DNA from: Gonocerus acuteangulatus
Taxonomy: Eukaryota > Arthropoda > Insecta > Hemiptera > Coreidae
NCBI GenBank assembly: GCA_946811695.1
Contig: OX328124.1
Location: 61,126,204 to 61,190,203, forward strand
Reading direction: 5' to 3'
DNA length: 64,000 nucleotides
Part shown: piece after piece, positions 25,901 through 39,967 of the stretch
How the letters are laid out: each line of letters begins with the position of its first letter
How positions within the stretch are numbered: the first letter of the stretch is position 1
Made by a program: the position numbers and the translations under genes
Notes under the pieces: generated by a model
Told to the model about the DNA's origin: nothing
The model's database searches: none
Seen by the model: only the letters and a program-made list of their open reading frames with translations

Positions 25901-28900
25901 GTCTTGCATAACAAGGTAGTTTTTACCTTTGAAGTTCAAAAGGTCAACCGCAACTTTTTCCCATAGTCTCTTAGGCATATCTCTTGGTATCAGTGGCTCA
26001 CGAAGATTGACGGAATTTTCAATACACGGTAAAAAGTTTTCTATCTTCTTCTTTATATCCACCATAATTCCCGGCCACCAAACAGTGTTCTGTGAAAGAG
26101 CGATGCATTTTGTAACTCCTTGGTGTCCTGAATGTAAGCTGTCCAGGACTTCTATTCTCTGAGATTTTGGCACAAAAACTCTTAGTATTGTACAAAATTA
26201 ACCCCTCTTGGTAGACTAAAGATCCTCTCTCTTTGTAGAATGGGCTATTCTCTAATCTAGTCCAGTCACCGGAGAGTATCGCTTCTTTTAGAAGTTGGCT
26301 CACTGCATCTTCTTCTTGCACTTTAATGAGTTTCTTGAGTCTTGAATCCCTAATTCGTAAAGAGGAAACAAGTTCTGAAACATGAAGCTTGATTTCGTCC
26401 AGGACATCTTTATCCCCAGGCCCTTCTAACGGATTCCTAAAAAGCAAATCAGGAGTGGTAAATTCTTTTCCTTTTATATATTGAACACGAAAGGTAAATG
26501 GTAACAACCTCATTCTAAATCTCTGCAATCGTGCCGACAAGCTTGCAATAGGTTTCTGACCTAGAATTTCAACCAGAGGTTTGTGGTCTGTCAACACATC
26601 AAATTTCATTCCTAAAATGAACGAGAACCTTTCACAGGCCCAAGTTAGTGCTAAAGCTTCCTTTTCTATTTGAGCATATCGCATCTCGACTGAACTTAAA
26701 GTTCGCGATGTGAATTGAACTGGCATCCAGCCCTTAGCAAACTTCTGTTCTAGAGTTCCCCCTATCCCAAAGCTGGATGCATTAGCGCAAACACGTGTTT
26801 CCCTCTGAGGGTCGAATGTCGCTAAAGAGAGGGCCTCACTAACAAGAGATTTTAATTTATTAAAATTTGCATCGTGTATGTTGGTCCACATCCAAGTATT
26901 TTTGCTACTCAATAATTCTCTCAAGGGTTTGGCATGATCGGAAAGGTGAGGGATGAATTCATCAAATAATTAATCATACCTAGAAAAGACCTTAAGTCTT
27001 TCTGATCCTTCGGCGTTGGCATTGATGAGATTGCTTTAACCTTTTCTGGATCAGGTTTGATGCTGCCATTTACCAAAACATGTCCTAGAAAGTTTAGTTT
27101 ATTAACTTTAAAAATACATTTTTCTCTATTAAGTGTGATCCCATACTCTTGCAGGCGATGTAAAAACTTGGTGAACCTTTTATCATGTTCAGCTTCAGTT
27201 TCACCATAAACCAGAAAATCATCCGCTAAGTTAATAACACCTTCTAGGCCTTCAATGGCCTCAGACATTCTCCTTTGAAAGTGTTCAGGAGCAGATGATA
27301 TTCCAAATGGTAAACGTTTAAAATAATACCTTCCAAATGGCGTGATAAATGTAGTCAACTTTTGACTTCTTTCATCCAATGGGATCTGCCAGAAACCGCT
27401 ATTGGCATTTAATTTAGAAAGAAATTTGGCAGAATTAAGCTTACACAGTAATTCATCAACAGACAGTAATATTACCTTTTCTCGTACAATGAATTTGTTT
27501 AATTCAGTAAAGTCTACACAGAGCCGTATCGTGCCGTTTTTCTTAGGTACAACTACTATCGGCGAGCACCATTCTGTTGCTGCCGAAATACGAATGATGA
27601 TGTTCGACTTGACCATTCGGTCTAATTCAATTTGCAATTTCCTCTTTAGAAGAATCGGAACTCCCCGGGGACATGAAACAGAAAAAGGTTTAGCATTTGG
27701 AGCAAGCCTGATTAAATATGGGTCACCTTTGACTTCCCCAAGGCTTTGGAAAACTTTTGGAAATTCGTTTAAAATCTTATAATCATTTTATTATTTGCTA
27801 CTTCATCTACCATAAGCTTCAGAAGTTTAAAAGTTGCTATCACAGCCTTCCCTAAAAGTGGTTCTTTTTGTCATGTTACAACATACACAGTTTCTGTATA
27901 ATCTACTCCATTTTTAGACATTACAACTTTAACTTTAACAAGCACTTTTGGTTGGCTACTGCCTGCCCCATGAAGGTTTCTAGACGTTTTGTGCATCTCC
28001 AAATGCAGTTGATCGACCATATTTGGACCACAGATGCAAACGTCAGCTCCTGAATCGATCTTGAATCTGACGTCCTTCCCGTTGACTCTTATATTTGTAT
28101 AAAATAAATCATCTACCTGAGATGTTGATGTAAAATGTACGACCCCAAGACTGCCGCAGCTGGAACTGCAACTCCTTCTGTCCACTTCGTCGACCTTCTT
28201 CTTGGCAAGACGACAGGCTACCTTCCAATGGCCCCTTATCTTGCATGAAAAACAAATAGAGTCCTTGGCTGGACATTTCTGACGGTGCTCATCGTTGTAA
28301 GCTGCTCCGCATCTGTAACAAGATCTATGAAAACTCTTCTATGACTCTTTACTCGTTCTGAACCCTTAGAACGACGGCGATCTTTATTAGAATATTGCCT
28401 AGAAACAGCATCACACTCTACGATTCGAGGATTATTATTTGATTGGCCCAGATCATGTCTTGTTGTGTCTCTATGACAGAAGCTAAACTGATTCGTTCAA
28501 CAGCCCCATCTATCTTTAAATCTCGACGCAACTGTAGTTCAGTAGAAAGATGTCTATCGGCTAGGCCCGTTACTAATTTGAGCAATAATAAGTCTTTTCC
28601 AAAATTGCAATGTTCACAAGTCGAGTCACAATTGGCTGCTAATTTGTATAAGTCTTGTATATACCTGTCTATCTGTTCAGTTGGTGCCTGTGATCTCAAA
28701 AGAAATTTTGAACGATCTTAAAATACGTTTTTTCTTAACTTGAAATGATCATCAATATGTTTTTCCACCTGGGCATAAGTGTTCCTTTTATCCGGAGGTA
28801 AACCAATAGAGGTTAGGAATTCATCTCCCTCTAAGCCCAAAGAATAAATAAAAAAAATAATTTGTTGGCATTCACCTTTGTTACATAGACCGCTTGCTAA

Positions 28901-31006
28901 CCCGAAAACTTCAAACCTTCGAATCCATTGCAGCCATTTCAAAGAATCTTGGAAATTGAATTCTTCAGGAGGTTTAACTTCAAAGCCAATAGTTCCTTCG
29001 TTTTTTGAAGACTTCAAAGCATCCAAAAAAGCTTTTGTAATTTCTTCAATTGGAGTCATTTATTTTATTTTTTTAATTTACCGCTGCCACCATGTAATAA
29101 GTACAAGTTTTAGCACCATAATGAATCTATTTATTTATCATATGGAATTAGATTAACCTTTAGAACCACCTGTTAACCAGGTTAGTTCTATCTGATGTAT
29201 TAAGACTAGCCAACTATTACACTTTATAATAGCCTTTAATGCCTTAAATAAAGTATTGAATAAGATCATTTTTCAACATATTACTTTGTCAATGGATAGA
29301 ATATGTTAGTTCCCTAGTTTGCTCTGATTTTCATATTTGATAGTTTGACATCGCAGGGACGATATGTTCTCTTAACTGATGAGAGGCTCAAATAATTTTA
29401 GTTGCTATGTTGTTTCCAAACTTTAAAAAAATTACTTATGAGTCTGCTGTCAAATAACACACTGTCTAATAAGAAAGATGCTAAGCTTAGTGAAATAATT
29501 CTTGCAGAATATCGTTAATCCTGATTAAAATTTAAGATTAAACGTAATACAATATAATTCTTTAGAATAATGGTATCATATAACCAGAAAAGCTCCCTAA
29601 AACAAGATTTCATTATACTCCAAATAGTAATTGAATATCTTACTACTTTTGTCTTTCATTCAGCACCCCCCCCCCCCTCTTTAGTGTTACAGTATAGTAA
29701 ATAATAATAAATAAATTCACTAAACATTACCAAAATATAGTCATTGAATAAAACAGAATTATAATTATAAAAATAATAACATTTAAATGTTTCCAGGATG
29801 AAAAAAAATATAATGTATATATCTGAAAAGTTAAATTAAATGTAATGTGTATACCTGAAAAGTTAGCAACATTTGATTGCTCTTTCAGATCCCAAATTTT
29901 GACTTGAGAATCTGATGTACCTGTCCCAAAAATCAAACCATCAGGATGAAATTGTGCAGTAGTCAGAGCAACGGCATTCCCTCCTTCGGCAACCTATTAA
30001 AAAAAAAAGAAGGAATATGTAACACATTACGAAAGTGTGAAATTATAAATTTACACATACGAAATATTTGTATTTCTTGACATCTTCCAGAGTAAACCTT
30101 CCCCTCCTAATGGCACGATTTACTTTATTTTTACATCACATCTCTCTCTGTAGATTCTCATGACATATTCCGAGTTTCATAGTAATTAAATAAAAATTGT
30201 GGCCGGTATGGGAAAATTAGTAATTTGTGTCCGGAGTAAACCCTCCCTTAAGATGGACCAATTTTGCTGGTTAGAAACTCATTCAATTGTTTGTTATGAG
30301 AATGATATATATCAAGTTTCTTAGCGAAAAAACAAAAACTATGACCGCTATCATCTTAAAAGACACACACATTAAAAAAAGTCCCTTATAAATTTTAAAT
30401 AGGATTCATTTTTGGTATCTACTAGGAAGGATAGATGAACATTGGAAGACATTTTTCAAAATTCCTTCAGGGTGCTAATAACGGAGAAAGTTGAACTATA
30501 ATAATATATAATAATTAACGTAAAACCTTAGTTAAAAGTCTTCCGGATCTTATGTCTGAGAATGCCCAGTGTTGATCTGTGGACGTAGAAAGAACATAAT
30601 CTCCAGTTGGATGCAGAGACAATCCAGTTACTGGTGCATCATGAGCTCTAAGCAGCTGCAATGGTTGTGAATTGGGTACATTCCACACCCTTATGGTAGT
30701 GTCAGGAGAGCCTGTGATTACAACATCCTGGAAGATCAAAGTAAAATATGTTTACAAGATAAACCTAAATCAACAGAATTATGCAATTACTTTTAAGATC
30801 ATTAAAAAATAAACAAATGCAATTTATTTACTATTAAATTTGCAAATATTGAATGTTACCATTAACTAAGAAAGAATGATATTTGAATGTGATGATTGTA
30901 TCTATCATTAGATGATTGCATAGCTCATAAAATACAGTTTTCCTAGAAATTTAAAAAAGAATTCCTGACAAAATACAGGTTGATGATACAATTCTATTAC
31001 ACACAG

Positions 31007-31045
<39 letters not shown>

Positions 31046-32526
31046 AATGACAAGGGGGCCTCCCTGCAGCAGGTTGAGTTTTTTTTTCATTTCAAGGCCC
31101 ATTGAAGAAAATCCCTGTTGCACCATCAGTCCAGACAACGAATGCTTAAAAACAGCTATAGATTGAAATTTTTGACTTCGTAACTTTGTTTGGGCTAGAT
31201 AGGAGGTGGACATATCAAAACTCCCCGCCCGTAGCCTTTGTGCCGGGGGGAGGGGGGGGGGTTAGAAGGTCCCATTTCTCGGGTTTTCACTTATATCTCA
31301 GAAACCCTGCGTCTTAGCGACATGACCATTCTATAACAAATGAAAGCTGATTAAATTTCCTACAAGTTTTATTTAATAAACTTTTTTGAGATGTCTTTAG
31401 TTTTCGAAATATCCGCTCTTGAAAATCTGTCGTTTTGGGGAAAAACACGCTTTTTGCTCTATTTGACGATAAACGCAAAAAAATAATTGACGTTTATAGA
31501 GTTGTATATCATTACATTACCTTCAAGAATATATATAACTTTTCTATTTTATGTATTTTCCTGCAAACATTAAAACAGTTTTAGTGTTCATCGTGATGTC
31601 TGGCGACAACTGTCGACCAATGAATCTTTCAATTTATCACCATTTCCAGTCAATGTATTGTCCAAAATACGCTCCATTATGTAAATATAGTGAGTACTGG
31701 ACGATTAAATAGCACAAAATATGTAATTTTGGGCCCACTGACCAGTTATTCACACTCAATTAGATAAGATCTTGTCCATTATATTGGCAATCATTTTGCT
31801 AAGACCATGTGAGTGCGTATATAACGTTTGAGAGAAAGTACATAAAATAGTAAAGTAACATATATTATTGAAGTGAATGGAATGCTCTACAACCCTATAA
31901 TCGGCATTTATTTTTTCGGTTCATCGTTGAAGAGATATTCGGTCGAGAATAGCAGAAAGTGTGTTTTTTCCCAAAATGACAATCTTTTAATAGTGGATAT
32001 CTCAAAAAACTTTATTGAGTTGAACTTGTAACATATAAGTGAATACCCGAAAAATGGGACCTTCTAAACCCCCCCTCCCCCGGCACAAAGGCTACGGGCA
32101 GGGACTTTAGATATGTTTAACTCTTAACTAGCCCAAAAAAAGTTACAAAGTAAAAAATTGTGTTCCAAAAATGTCCATCTATAACTATTTGTTGCCTGGA
32201 CTGCATGGATGATTAGGAAGGGTAGCACAATAGCCTAGATGTCGATACACCATAAAAAAAAAATCAAATGCAAGGAGCGTAAAAGCCTATGAGAACTATG
32301 AATATGACATTATAAGTGTAGTCTTATGAGAACACTGTTTTTTTTTCTTTGAGAGGAGATCATTGACCATAGATGATGCAAGGTAGGGATTGTCAGGGTT
32401 CGGTCACTGCTACTTAATAAAACTACATTTTATCGTAAAAATGGTTTTATTGTGCCGACGTTTCGGCTTGAACTTCAAGCCTTCATCAGGGCTGTAAAAA
32501 ACAAGTAGGACGGATGTAATACTTAA

Positions 32527-32567
<41 letters not shown>

Positions 32568-35500
32568 TACATACACAAATACACATACATATATACATAC
32601 ATACATATATGGAAAAAGACAAAAACATAATATACTAAAACATAATATATAGAAGAACAATGTGCTCTAGAAGTGCTTAGATTATTAGGAGAACAGATAT
32701 AAGAATAACAGATTACATTAGAATAGATATAAAAATAACAAGATGGGCTTACCGATGGGAAGATTGAGAACTATACCTCACAGATGCGGAATCATTTCTG
32801 ACAGTTAATACAGGGAAACTTAGGGAGAAGGGAGTTGGTAAGGGGGGGGGGGGTTCTGGACCACCCAATGGACAGAGAACATAGAAGATGAAAGAAAGAG
32901 CGGCGGAAGCGGCGTCATACAGTAAGGTGTCATAAAGTCATGTAATGTTGTGTTAATGGAAAGGGAGGCAGGTATAAAGGGCTACATTGCAGGCGGTATA
33001 GGGAATTAGGATGGAGGTTTCAATAAATGGAAGATGTTGGAGTAGGTAGAGGAGATGACTTCTTTATCAATTTTGTCATTAACTGGGTTATTTTCTAGTT
33101 GGATAAAAATTGATTCAGAAAGGAAGCGTTTGTCTTTGTTGGATTCAGTGGAAAGGATGGAGTATTGGTCAAAACCAAAGTCATGTCCGCCTGAGATGGC
33201 ATGTCTAGTTAAAGCTGTCTTTATTCCGTACATCGTTTTTGTGGTTGTTGATATGTTTTCTTACTGTTTTTTTTTTTGTCTGTCCAATGTACGCACTATT
33301 GCAGTTGGGTGTGATGCAGGGGATTCTGTAGACTACATTGGTCCTGTCTTTTTGTGGGATAGGGTCTTTCAGAGTCGTATATAAGTTTTTTAGTTTGTTC
33401 TGTGTCGAGAGTGGGGGATTTTTGGATTTTTTCGGTGAGGTTTGGGATATATGGGAGGCCTCTGAATTGAGGGACAATATTGCCTTGGGTAGTGGGGATG
33501 GGTTTAGGGTTATTAAAAGAATTTATGAGACGGGTGATAATGTTGGTAGGAAATCCATTGGCTGTACGAATATCGAGGAGTCGGGATTTGTTGGCAGTGT
33601 GAAATTTGGTGTCGGATAGGGAGAGGCTGGATTTATTAGGTTGCTGGCAGTATTGAGGATTTGGTGTTTGGGGTGTGAGGAAAGGTAATGGAGGAGTCGT
33701 CCAGAGTAAGTGGGTTTGGTATACCAATCAGTGGACATAGAGCCGTCTGTATTTCTTATGAGGAGTACGTAGTAAGGTCCATAAGTTTCTGGCCTGTCCT
33801 GCTTCCCCTCCTTCAAACGTGCCGGGACCTGCTAGCCTATGCAGGTCCAAGCCTGCTCACTCCATACCCATCGCCCGCACTTCCTCAGTCTTGTCAGTCA
33901 GTGTCCAGCCTTGAAGGAAACTCCCCATTTTTACAATGTTCAAACTCAAGTACCGTGCGGTAATTAAATTCTTTTGTAAAGAGGGTCTTACTCCTGCGTA
34001 AATTAAAGAGTGCTTGGATTGTGTATACGGGCAGTCCTCCCCCTCGTATTCCACAGTGAAAGAATGGGCAAAATTATTTAAGTTAGGGAGAGAAAGTCTA
34101 GAAGATGACCCATGTCCCGGTCGCCTATTGGAAGCTGTCACTTCTGAAAGAATCTAACTTGTGGAATCTGAATTGCTGTCTGACCGGCGACTAAAAACCA
34201 AGGAAATAGCAGCGAGGTTATGGCTTTCAAAAACAAGTGTTTTGAGGATCATCAAAGAACATTTGCATATGAACAAGGTTAGTGCAAGATGGATTCCAAA
34301 AATTCTTTCAGCGGCTCAAAAACAGGAACGAGTTCACTGCTGCAATGAATTTTTCCACGAGTATAATGCCGACCCAAGGAATTTTTTGGACTCAATTGTA
34401 ACTGGGGATGAGACAATGGTTCTATATTATGACCCACTCAGCAAAAGAGAGTCCATGGAATGGAGAAGACCAGGAGAAGCGCCTCCTTTAAAGGCAAAAG
34501 TCACGCAGTCAACAAAAAAGGTAATGGCCACAATTTTTTGCGACTGTAAAGGAATACTACTGATAGATTTTAAAGAAAGGAATACCACAATGAATGGTGA
34601 GTATTATGCAGCCCTACTTCACAGGTTACGAGACGCCATTAAAGAGAAGAGGTGAGGGAAGTTAAGCAGAGGTGTCCGCCTCCTTCACAACAATGCCTCT
34701 GTCCACACAGCATTGATTTCCAAGGCCGCTGTGAAGGACTGTGGATTCCAAGAAATCTCTCATCCACCCTACAGCCCAGACTTGGCCCCTAGCGATTTCT
34801 ACCTTTTCTCAAAGTTAAAATCTGACCTTCGTGGAAGGCGATTTAACACCGACGAAGAGCTCCAAGCAGAAGTGGAAGAACATTTTTTTAACAAAGAAGA
34901 AAATTATTTTTTTCATGGTATAGAAATGTTGCCAAAGCATTGTATTAAGTGTGTTGAACTTAGAGGAGAATATATTGAAAAACAGTAAAACCAGTTTTTT
35001 TCTTTCACCTTTCCTTCTAACCCAGGTCGGAAACTTTTGGACCTTACCTCGTATGTCAAGGAAAGGAAGGGAGTTATTTGATTCGGTCTCGATAGTGAAT
35101 ATTAACCGGGGGTGGTAGGAATTAAAAGCCTACCACCCCCGGTTAATATTCACTATCGAGACCGAATCAAATAACTCCCTTCCTTCCCTTGACATACTCC
35201 TCATAAGAAATACAGACGGCTCTATATCCACTGATTGGTATACCAAACCCACTTACTCTGGACGACTCCTCCATTACCTTTCCTCACACCCCAAACACCA
35301 AATCCTCAATACTGCCAGCAACCTAATAAATCGAGCCCTCTCCCTACCCGACACCAAATTTCACCCTGCCAACAAATCCCGCTCCTCAATATTCTTACAG
35401 CCAATGGATTTCCTACCACCATTATCACCCATCTCATAAATTCTTTTAATAACCCTAAACCCATCCCCACTACCCAAGACAATATTGTCCCTCAATTCAG

Positions 35501-36332
35501 AGGCCTCCCATATATCGCAAACCTCACCGAAAAAATCCAAAAATCCCTATGCGATACATTCCCCACTCTAAAACTAGGACTGTCGTCACAGAACAAACTA
35601 AAAAACTTATATACGACTCTAAAAGACCCTATCCCAAAAAAAGACAGGACCAATGTAGTCAACAGAATCCCCTGCATCACACCCAACTGCAATAGTGCAT
35701 ACATTGGACAGACAAAAAACCCAGTAAGAAAACGTATCAACAACCAAAAAAACGATGTACGGAATAAAGACAGCTTTAACTAGACATGCCATCGGTTTTG
35801 ACCAATACTCCATCCTTTCCACTGAATCCAACGAAGACAAACACCTCCTTTCCAAATCAATTTTTATCCACCTAGGAAATTACCAAGTTAATGACAAAAT
35901 TGATAAAGAAGTCATCTCCTCTACCTACTCCAACATCTTCCATTTATTAAAAACTCCATCCTAATTCCCTCTACCGCCTGCAATATAGCCCTTTATACCT
36001 ACCCCCCTTTCCATTAACACAACATTTTATGACTTTATGACACCTTACTGTACGACGCCGCTCTTTCTTTCATCTTCTATGTTCTCTGTCCATTGGGTGG
36101 TCAAGATCCCCCCCCCCCTTACCAATTCCCTTCTCCCTAAGTTTCCCTGTATTAACTGTCAGAAATTATCCCGCATCTGTGAGGTGTAGTTCCCAATCTT
36201 CCCTTCGGTAAGCCCATCTTGTTATTTTTATATCTATTCTAATGTAATCTGTTATTCTTATATCTGTTCTCCTAATAATCTAAGCACTTCTAGAGCACAT
36301 TGTTCTTCTATATATTATGTTTTTGTCTTTTT

Positions 36333-36386
<54 letters not shown>

Positions 36387-36391
36387 ATGTA

Positions 36392-36457
<66 letters not shown>

Positions 36458-39400
36458 TGTGTGTGTGTGTATATTTCAGTATTACATCTGTCATACTTTT
36501 TTTTTACAGCCCTGATGAAGGCTTGAAGTTCAAGCCGAAACGTCGGCATAATAAAACCATTTTTACGATAAAATGTAGTTTTATTAAGTAGCAGTGACCG
36601 AACCCCGGCAATCCCTACCTTGTTTTTTTCTTTCTTTTAAGGCATGTCAACCCCTTGGATCATTATTGCCTTGAATGTAGTTCTGGACGATGACCTTGCC
36701 ACAGGCACATGTATTCAGGAAACACTTTCAAAAGGAGCAAATATTTGTTTCTCCCTCAGTAGCAAATTATTCATTTTTTCACATTTGTTATATTTATTTA
36801 ATTTCATAATTAAATATTCATTTAGTTTATTTTCAATTTTATCTAATAATGGGATATGTCACAGAAATGTAAAATTTATATTTTGGAAATTAATTTGCTG
36901 GATTTCAAGAATTTCATTAATTTATTTATATTTGTTGCGCCATTGCCTAGTATTTCATCCAAATGTACAGGCAGATGGACTTCATCTCTTTTCTTTTTAA
37001 ATTTTTGGCATTCAGTTAGAATGTGCTTGACGGTTTGAGGGACTCCACAACTCTCACATATGGCCTATTCCTCTCTACACATCAAGTGTCTGTGACTCAT
37101 TCGTGTATGCCCTATGCGCAGTCAAGAGAGCACCACCTCTTCTCTTCTGTTTTCCATGAAGGACGTTTTCCAAGGTCTAACTTCTCTTTTAATTTCTCTT
37201 AATTTGTTACTATTTTGCAAATACCAAAAATTTTGACAGGAATTCCATAATACTGACTTTATGTGCACATGGATATCTAACACTGGAATTTGTTCATAAA
37301 TGATACCGTCATTAATTCCTTTTTTTGCAGCTTTGTCTACTTCTTCATTTTCATCAATTCCACAATGCCCAGGGATTCATACAAATATAACGGATATATT
37401 ATCTTTTGCTAATGACTTTAAACACTCAAGTATATTTACAACAAGTGGGTGATCGGAATATATGTTTCTAATTGCCAGTAGGGCTGATAACGAGTCAGAA
37501 AATATTGTAATGGTTCTATTAGGAGGGATAACAATGGATAGTGCTTTATATATTGCTAATAGTTCTGCTATAAAGGAAGTACATATTGGTGAGAGTTTGA
37601 ACATGTGTGTCCTGGATTCAGAAAGAAAGGTTGCTCCAACTCCTGAAATGTCCTTGGATCCATCTGTGAAGATGCATGTAGAAGGTGGAAGTAGTTTCTT
37701 TAATCTTATGAATTCTTTTTGGAATATTAATGGAGGGGTGGTTGTCTTAATGTATTTAGTTAGTGATAAATTAATTTTAGGCAAAGGTAATTTCCATGGT
37801 TCTTTAGTTGAAATACAGTTGTGCATTAGATCTTGTGAACTTAAATTAAGTTCATCTAGCATAATTTTGATTCTTCTGGGAAATGAGGTCCTAAGCTTGG
37901 TTCTTTGGTGATTAATATTTGTAAGATTATAATTGGGCGAGAAGTATTCATTAAGTGGATGATTTGGAGATGGAATAACTGTATAATAGAATGAGAGTGA
38001 GAGGAGATCTCTTCTAAAATCCAAAGGTAGTTCTCCTGCTTCAGCACATACGCTGAGCCCAGGACTGGATCAGAAAGCACCCGTAACTATTCTCAAACCA
38101 GTATGGTGAATACTATTGAGCATGTTCAAACAGAGAACACCGTTTACAGGTATTTTGAGGCATCTAATGGCACAAGTTCCACATTGACACCACTAAAAAC
38201 ATTTGAGAAATAATATATATTCCCAGTTTAAAAATTTAATTTTAGTTAATGCAGCGATGTTTCAAACATTTTGGCCATCTTGCCTTTTTTTTTTTTTTTT
38301 TTTTTTTACTGCGCTTCGACAACTAGGCCATTAGAGCCAACATCCAGGGTGCAGCGAGGAATTTTCCCAACAAGCCGTGGGATGAGAAAATTCCTGCCAC
38401 CAGTGGGGAACAAACCCACCATCTCCTGCTTATGAATCTAAGGCGTTAGCCACTAGACCACGGGAGACCCCTATAAAAATTTAATTTTTGACATTATAGT
38501 TCCCCATCAAGTCCATTGTCCAGCCGGCTGGACATAACTTTTTAACTTTGTATCAGACCCCTTATGGCCGATATATGTTTACTACCACTTTGGTTTGAAG
38601 CTCTATGCATTTGTCTTCCACTTGACATCTAATATAAATTGATTCCATTCGATTTCAAAAGGTTATGTATAAAATCTTCTCTGTTCTACCCCGGGCAGTC
38701 ATGGATTCTAAAGCTTAGTAACTTTTCCTTACATACTTAGTTCAATTTTTTTCTGTTTATTGTTTAAAACTGCTCCAAATTTAATGTACATGATCTTTTT
38801 AAACGTTGGAAGTTCAATTTTATCAATAAAGTTTGTAATAAGGTGTTTATGAATTTTTGAAAATACATGTCCAGTATTTTGTACATGGGAAGTCAACCCT
38901 CATTGATGTAAAAATATTTTTTATCTATATGTCAAATATTTTACTGATATTTTTTGTTTTTATGTTGTCAAAATTGTTTTTTTGAGTACCATAATAATGA
39001 GTAACTTTTGCTGAATGGTATGGGCTAAAAGGCGCCCAAACCATTCAAAAATATCATCGGTCCATTCACACGATTTTCAAAAAATGTATTCTTATTAGTT
39101 TTATGTTTAGTTTTTTTTTTAAATAAATTATCTCTTTTTGAGACTAGACTATGAAAATATTTCATTTTCATTATAACTGTGCGCTGACAACATTTTCTTG
39201 TCTAAAATTCTAATCTATTTTTACAATACCTTATTATATTTGAACTTTTACAATAATATTTACTAATAATTTTTCAAATTTATTTTTTCCGAATTAATTT
39301 CTTTTAAATTGTTAATAAATTACTGCTTTAATTATCTATTTTTTTTAAAATATTTCCAAATTTTGAATATTTTTTTTCACCCACAAATCATATTGCTTGA

Positions 39401-39906
39401 CAACCAATGTCCAGTATACTGGACATTACATAATTCCAGTCAGGTTAACCATAAAATTCTGAAAAAAATCTGCAATCTTCACAAGAGCAATACACAACTA
39501 TGACAGGAAAATAACATTTTTTTACCAAGAAATAAAAATTCGGATCTGAAGGCGTTAAACATAAGCCATTATAAAAAGATATTGAAATTAATATATTTTG
39601 AAGTGAATAATGAATGTAATATTATTATTTGTATATAACTCCAACAAAAAACACATTGTTTATTCATATCATCCACCCTACAGGCATAATAACACAGCCA
39701 CCTTCAAACATACTTCATTGCGATGAGAAGTAAAACTACATTTTTCTACAAACTTATTCAATATGTAGATTTACATTACTATTAGAATGGAGTTTGTCTA
39801 TAAAAATCAATACAAGAAAGATTATTGGCAGTTTTAAACTATTTCAAAGTAATAAAGAAAAGGGGGTAAATCTGTGTATGTAGAAAGTTGTGTTCCAAAA
39901 GCTTAT

Positions 39907-39967
<61 letters not shown>

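Larger units (their letters stand above)
24915..29221 (-). mobile_element. Ty3/Gypsy LTR retrotransposon, 4.3 kb, 129-bp LTRs
   Basis: Two 129-bp LTRs (24915-25043 and 29093-29221) begin TGTAATA and end TATTACA or a close variant. They differ at several positions and are flanked by the 5-bp duplication CTTTA. Minus-strand order from 29221: LTR; primer site TGGTGGCAGCGG immediately after it; gag; zinc knuckle; protease; reverse transcriptase; RNase H; integrase; a purine tract GAAAGGG; LTR. Nonsense and frameshift changes have broken the single long frame, so it is an old, inactive copy. Integrase followed by [10 protein letters not shown] resembles the K02A2.6-like (Mag) lineage, tentatively. 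It lies in PRPF19 intron 7. Confidence 0.93.
24794..29365. mobile_element. MITE copy 2, interrupted by the Gypsy element
   Basis: 24794-24914 and 29222-29365 are the two halves of a MITE matching, in opposite orientation, the intact copy at 12161-12405, including TACCATGTCAAACTATC at one end and GATAGTTTGACAT at the other. The Gypsy element and its CTTTA duplication account for the gap. Confidence 0.8.
32382..36624. mobile_element. Palindromic pair of Penelope-like fragments split by a mariner
   Basis: The left arm (32382 to 33767, resuming 35052-35104) is the inverse of the right arm (35111-36624); the arms meet around a spacer of about 6 bp at 35105. Each arm codes, outward from the centre, for the end of a Penelope reverse transcriptase, then the GIY-YIG endonuclease, a 3' region with TA microsatellites, and a hammerhead-like motif. 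Both arms are 5'-truncated. A mariner (33768-35051) interrupts the left arm. The arms have diverged by substitutions and indels, so the inversion is not a simple recent assembly duplication. Confidence 0.85.

Noticed and set aside
36280..36549. Tyr/Ile repeat ORFs over the TA tracts (also 56041-56250, 56642-56959)
   Set aside because: They are translations of (TA)n microsatellites.
37377..38024. Host RNase H gene
   Set aside because: Flanking WIPGHCG and the C-terminal zinc motif, plus stops, show it to be a LINE fragment.
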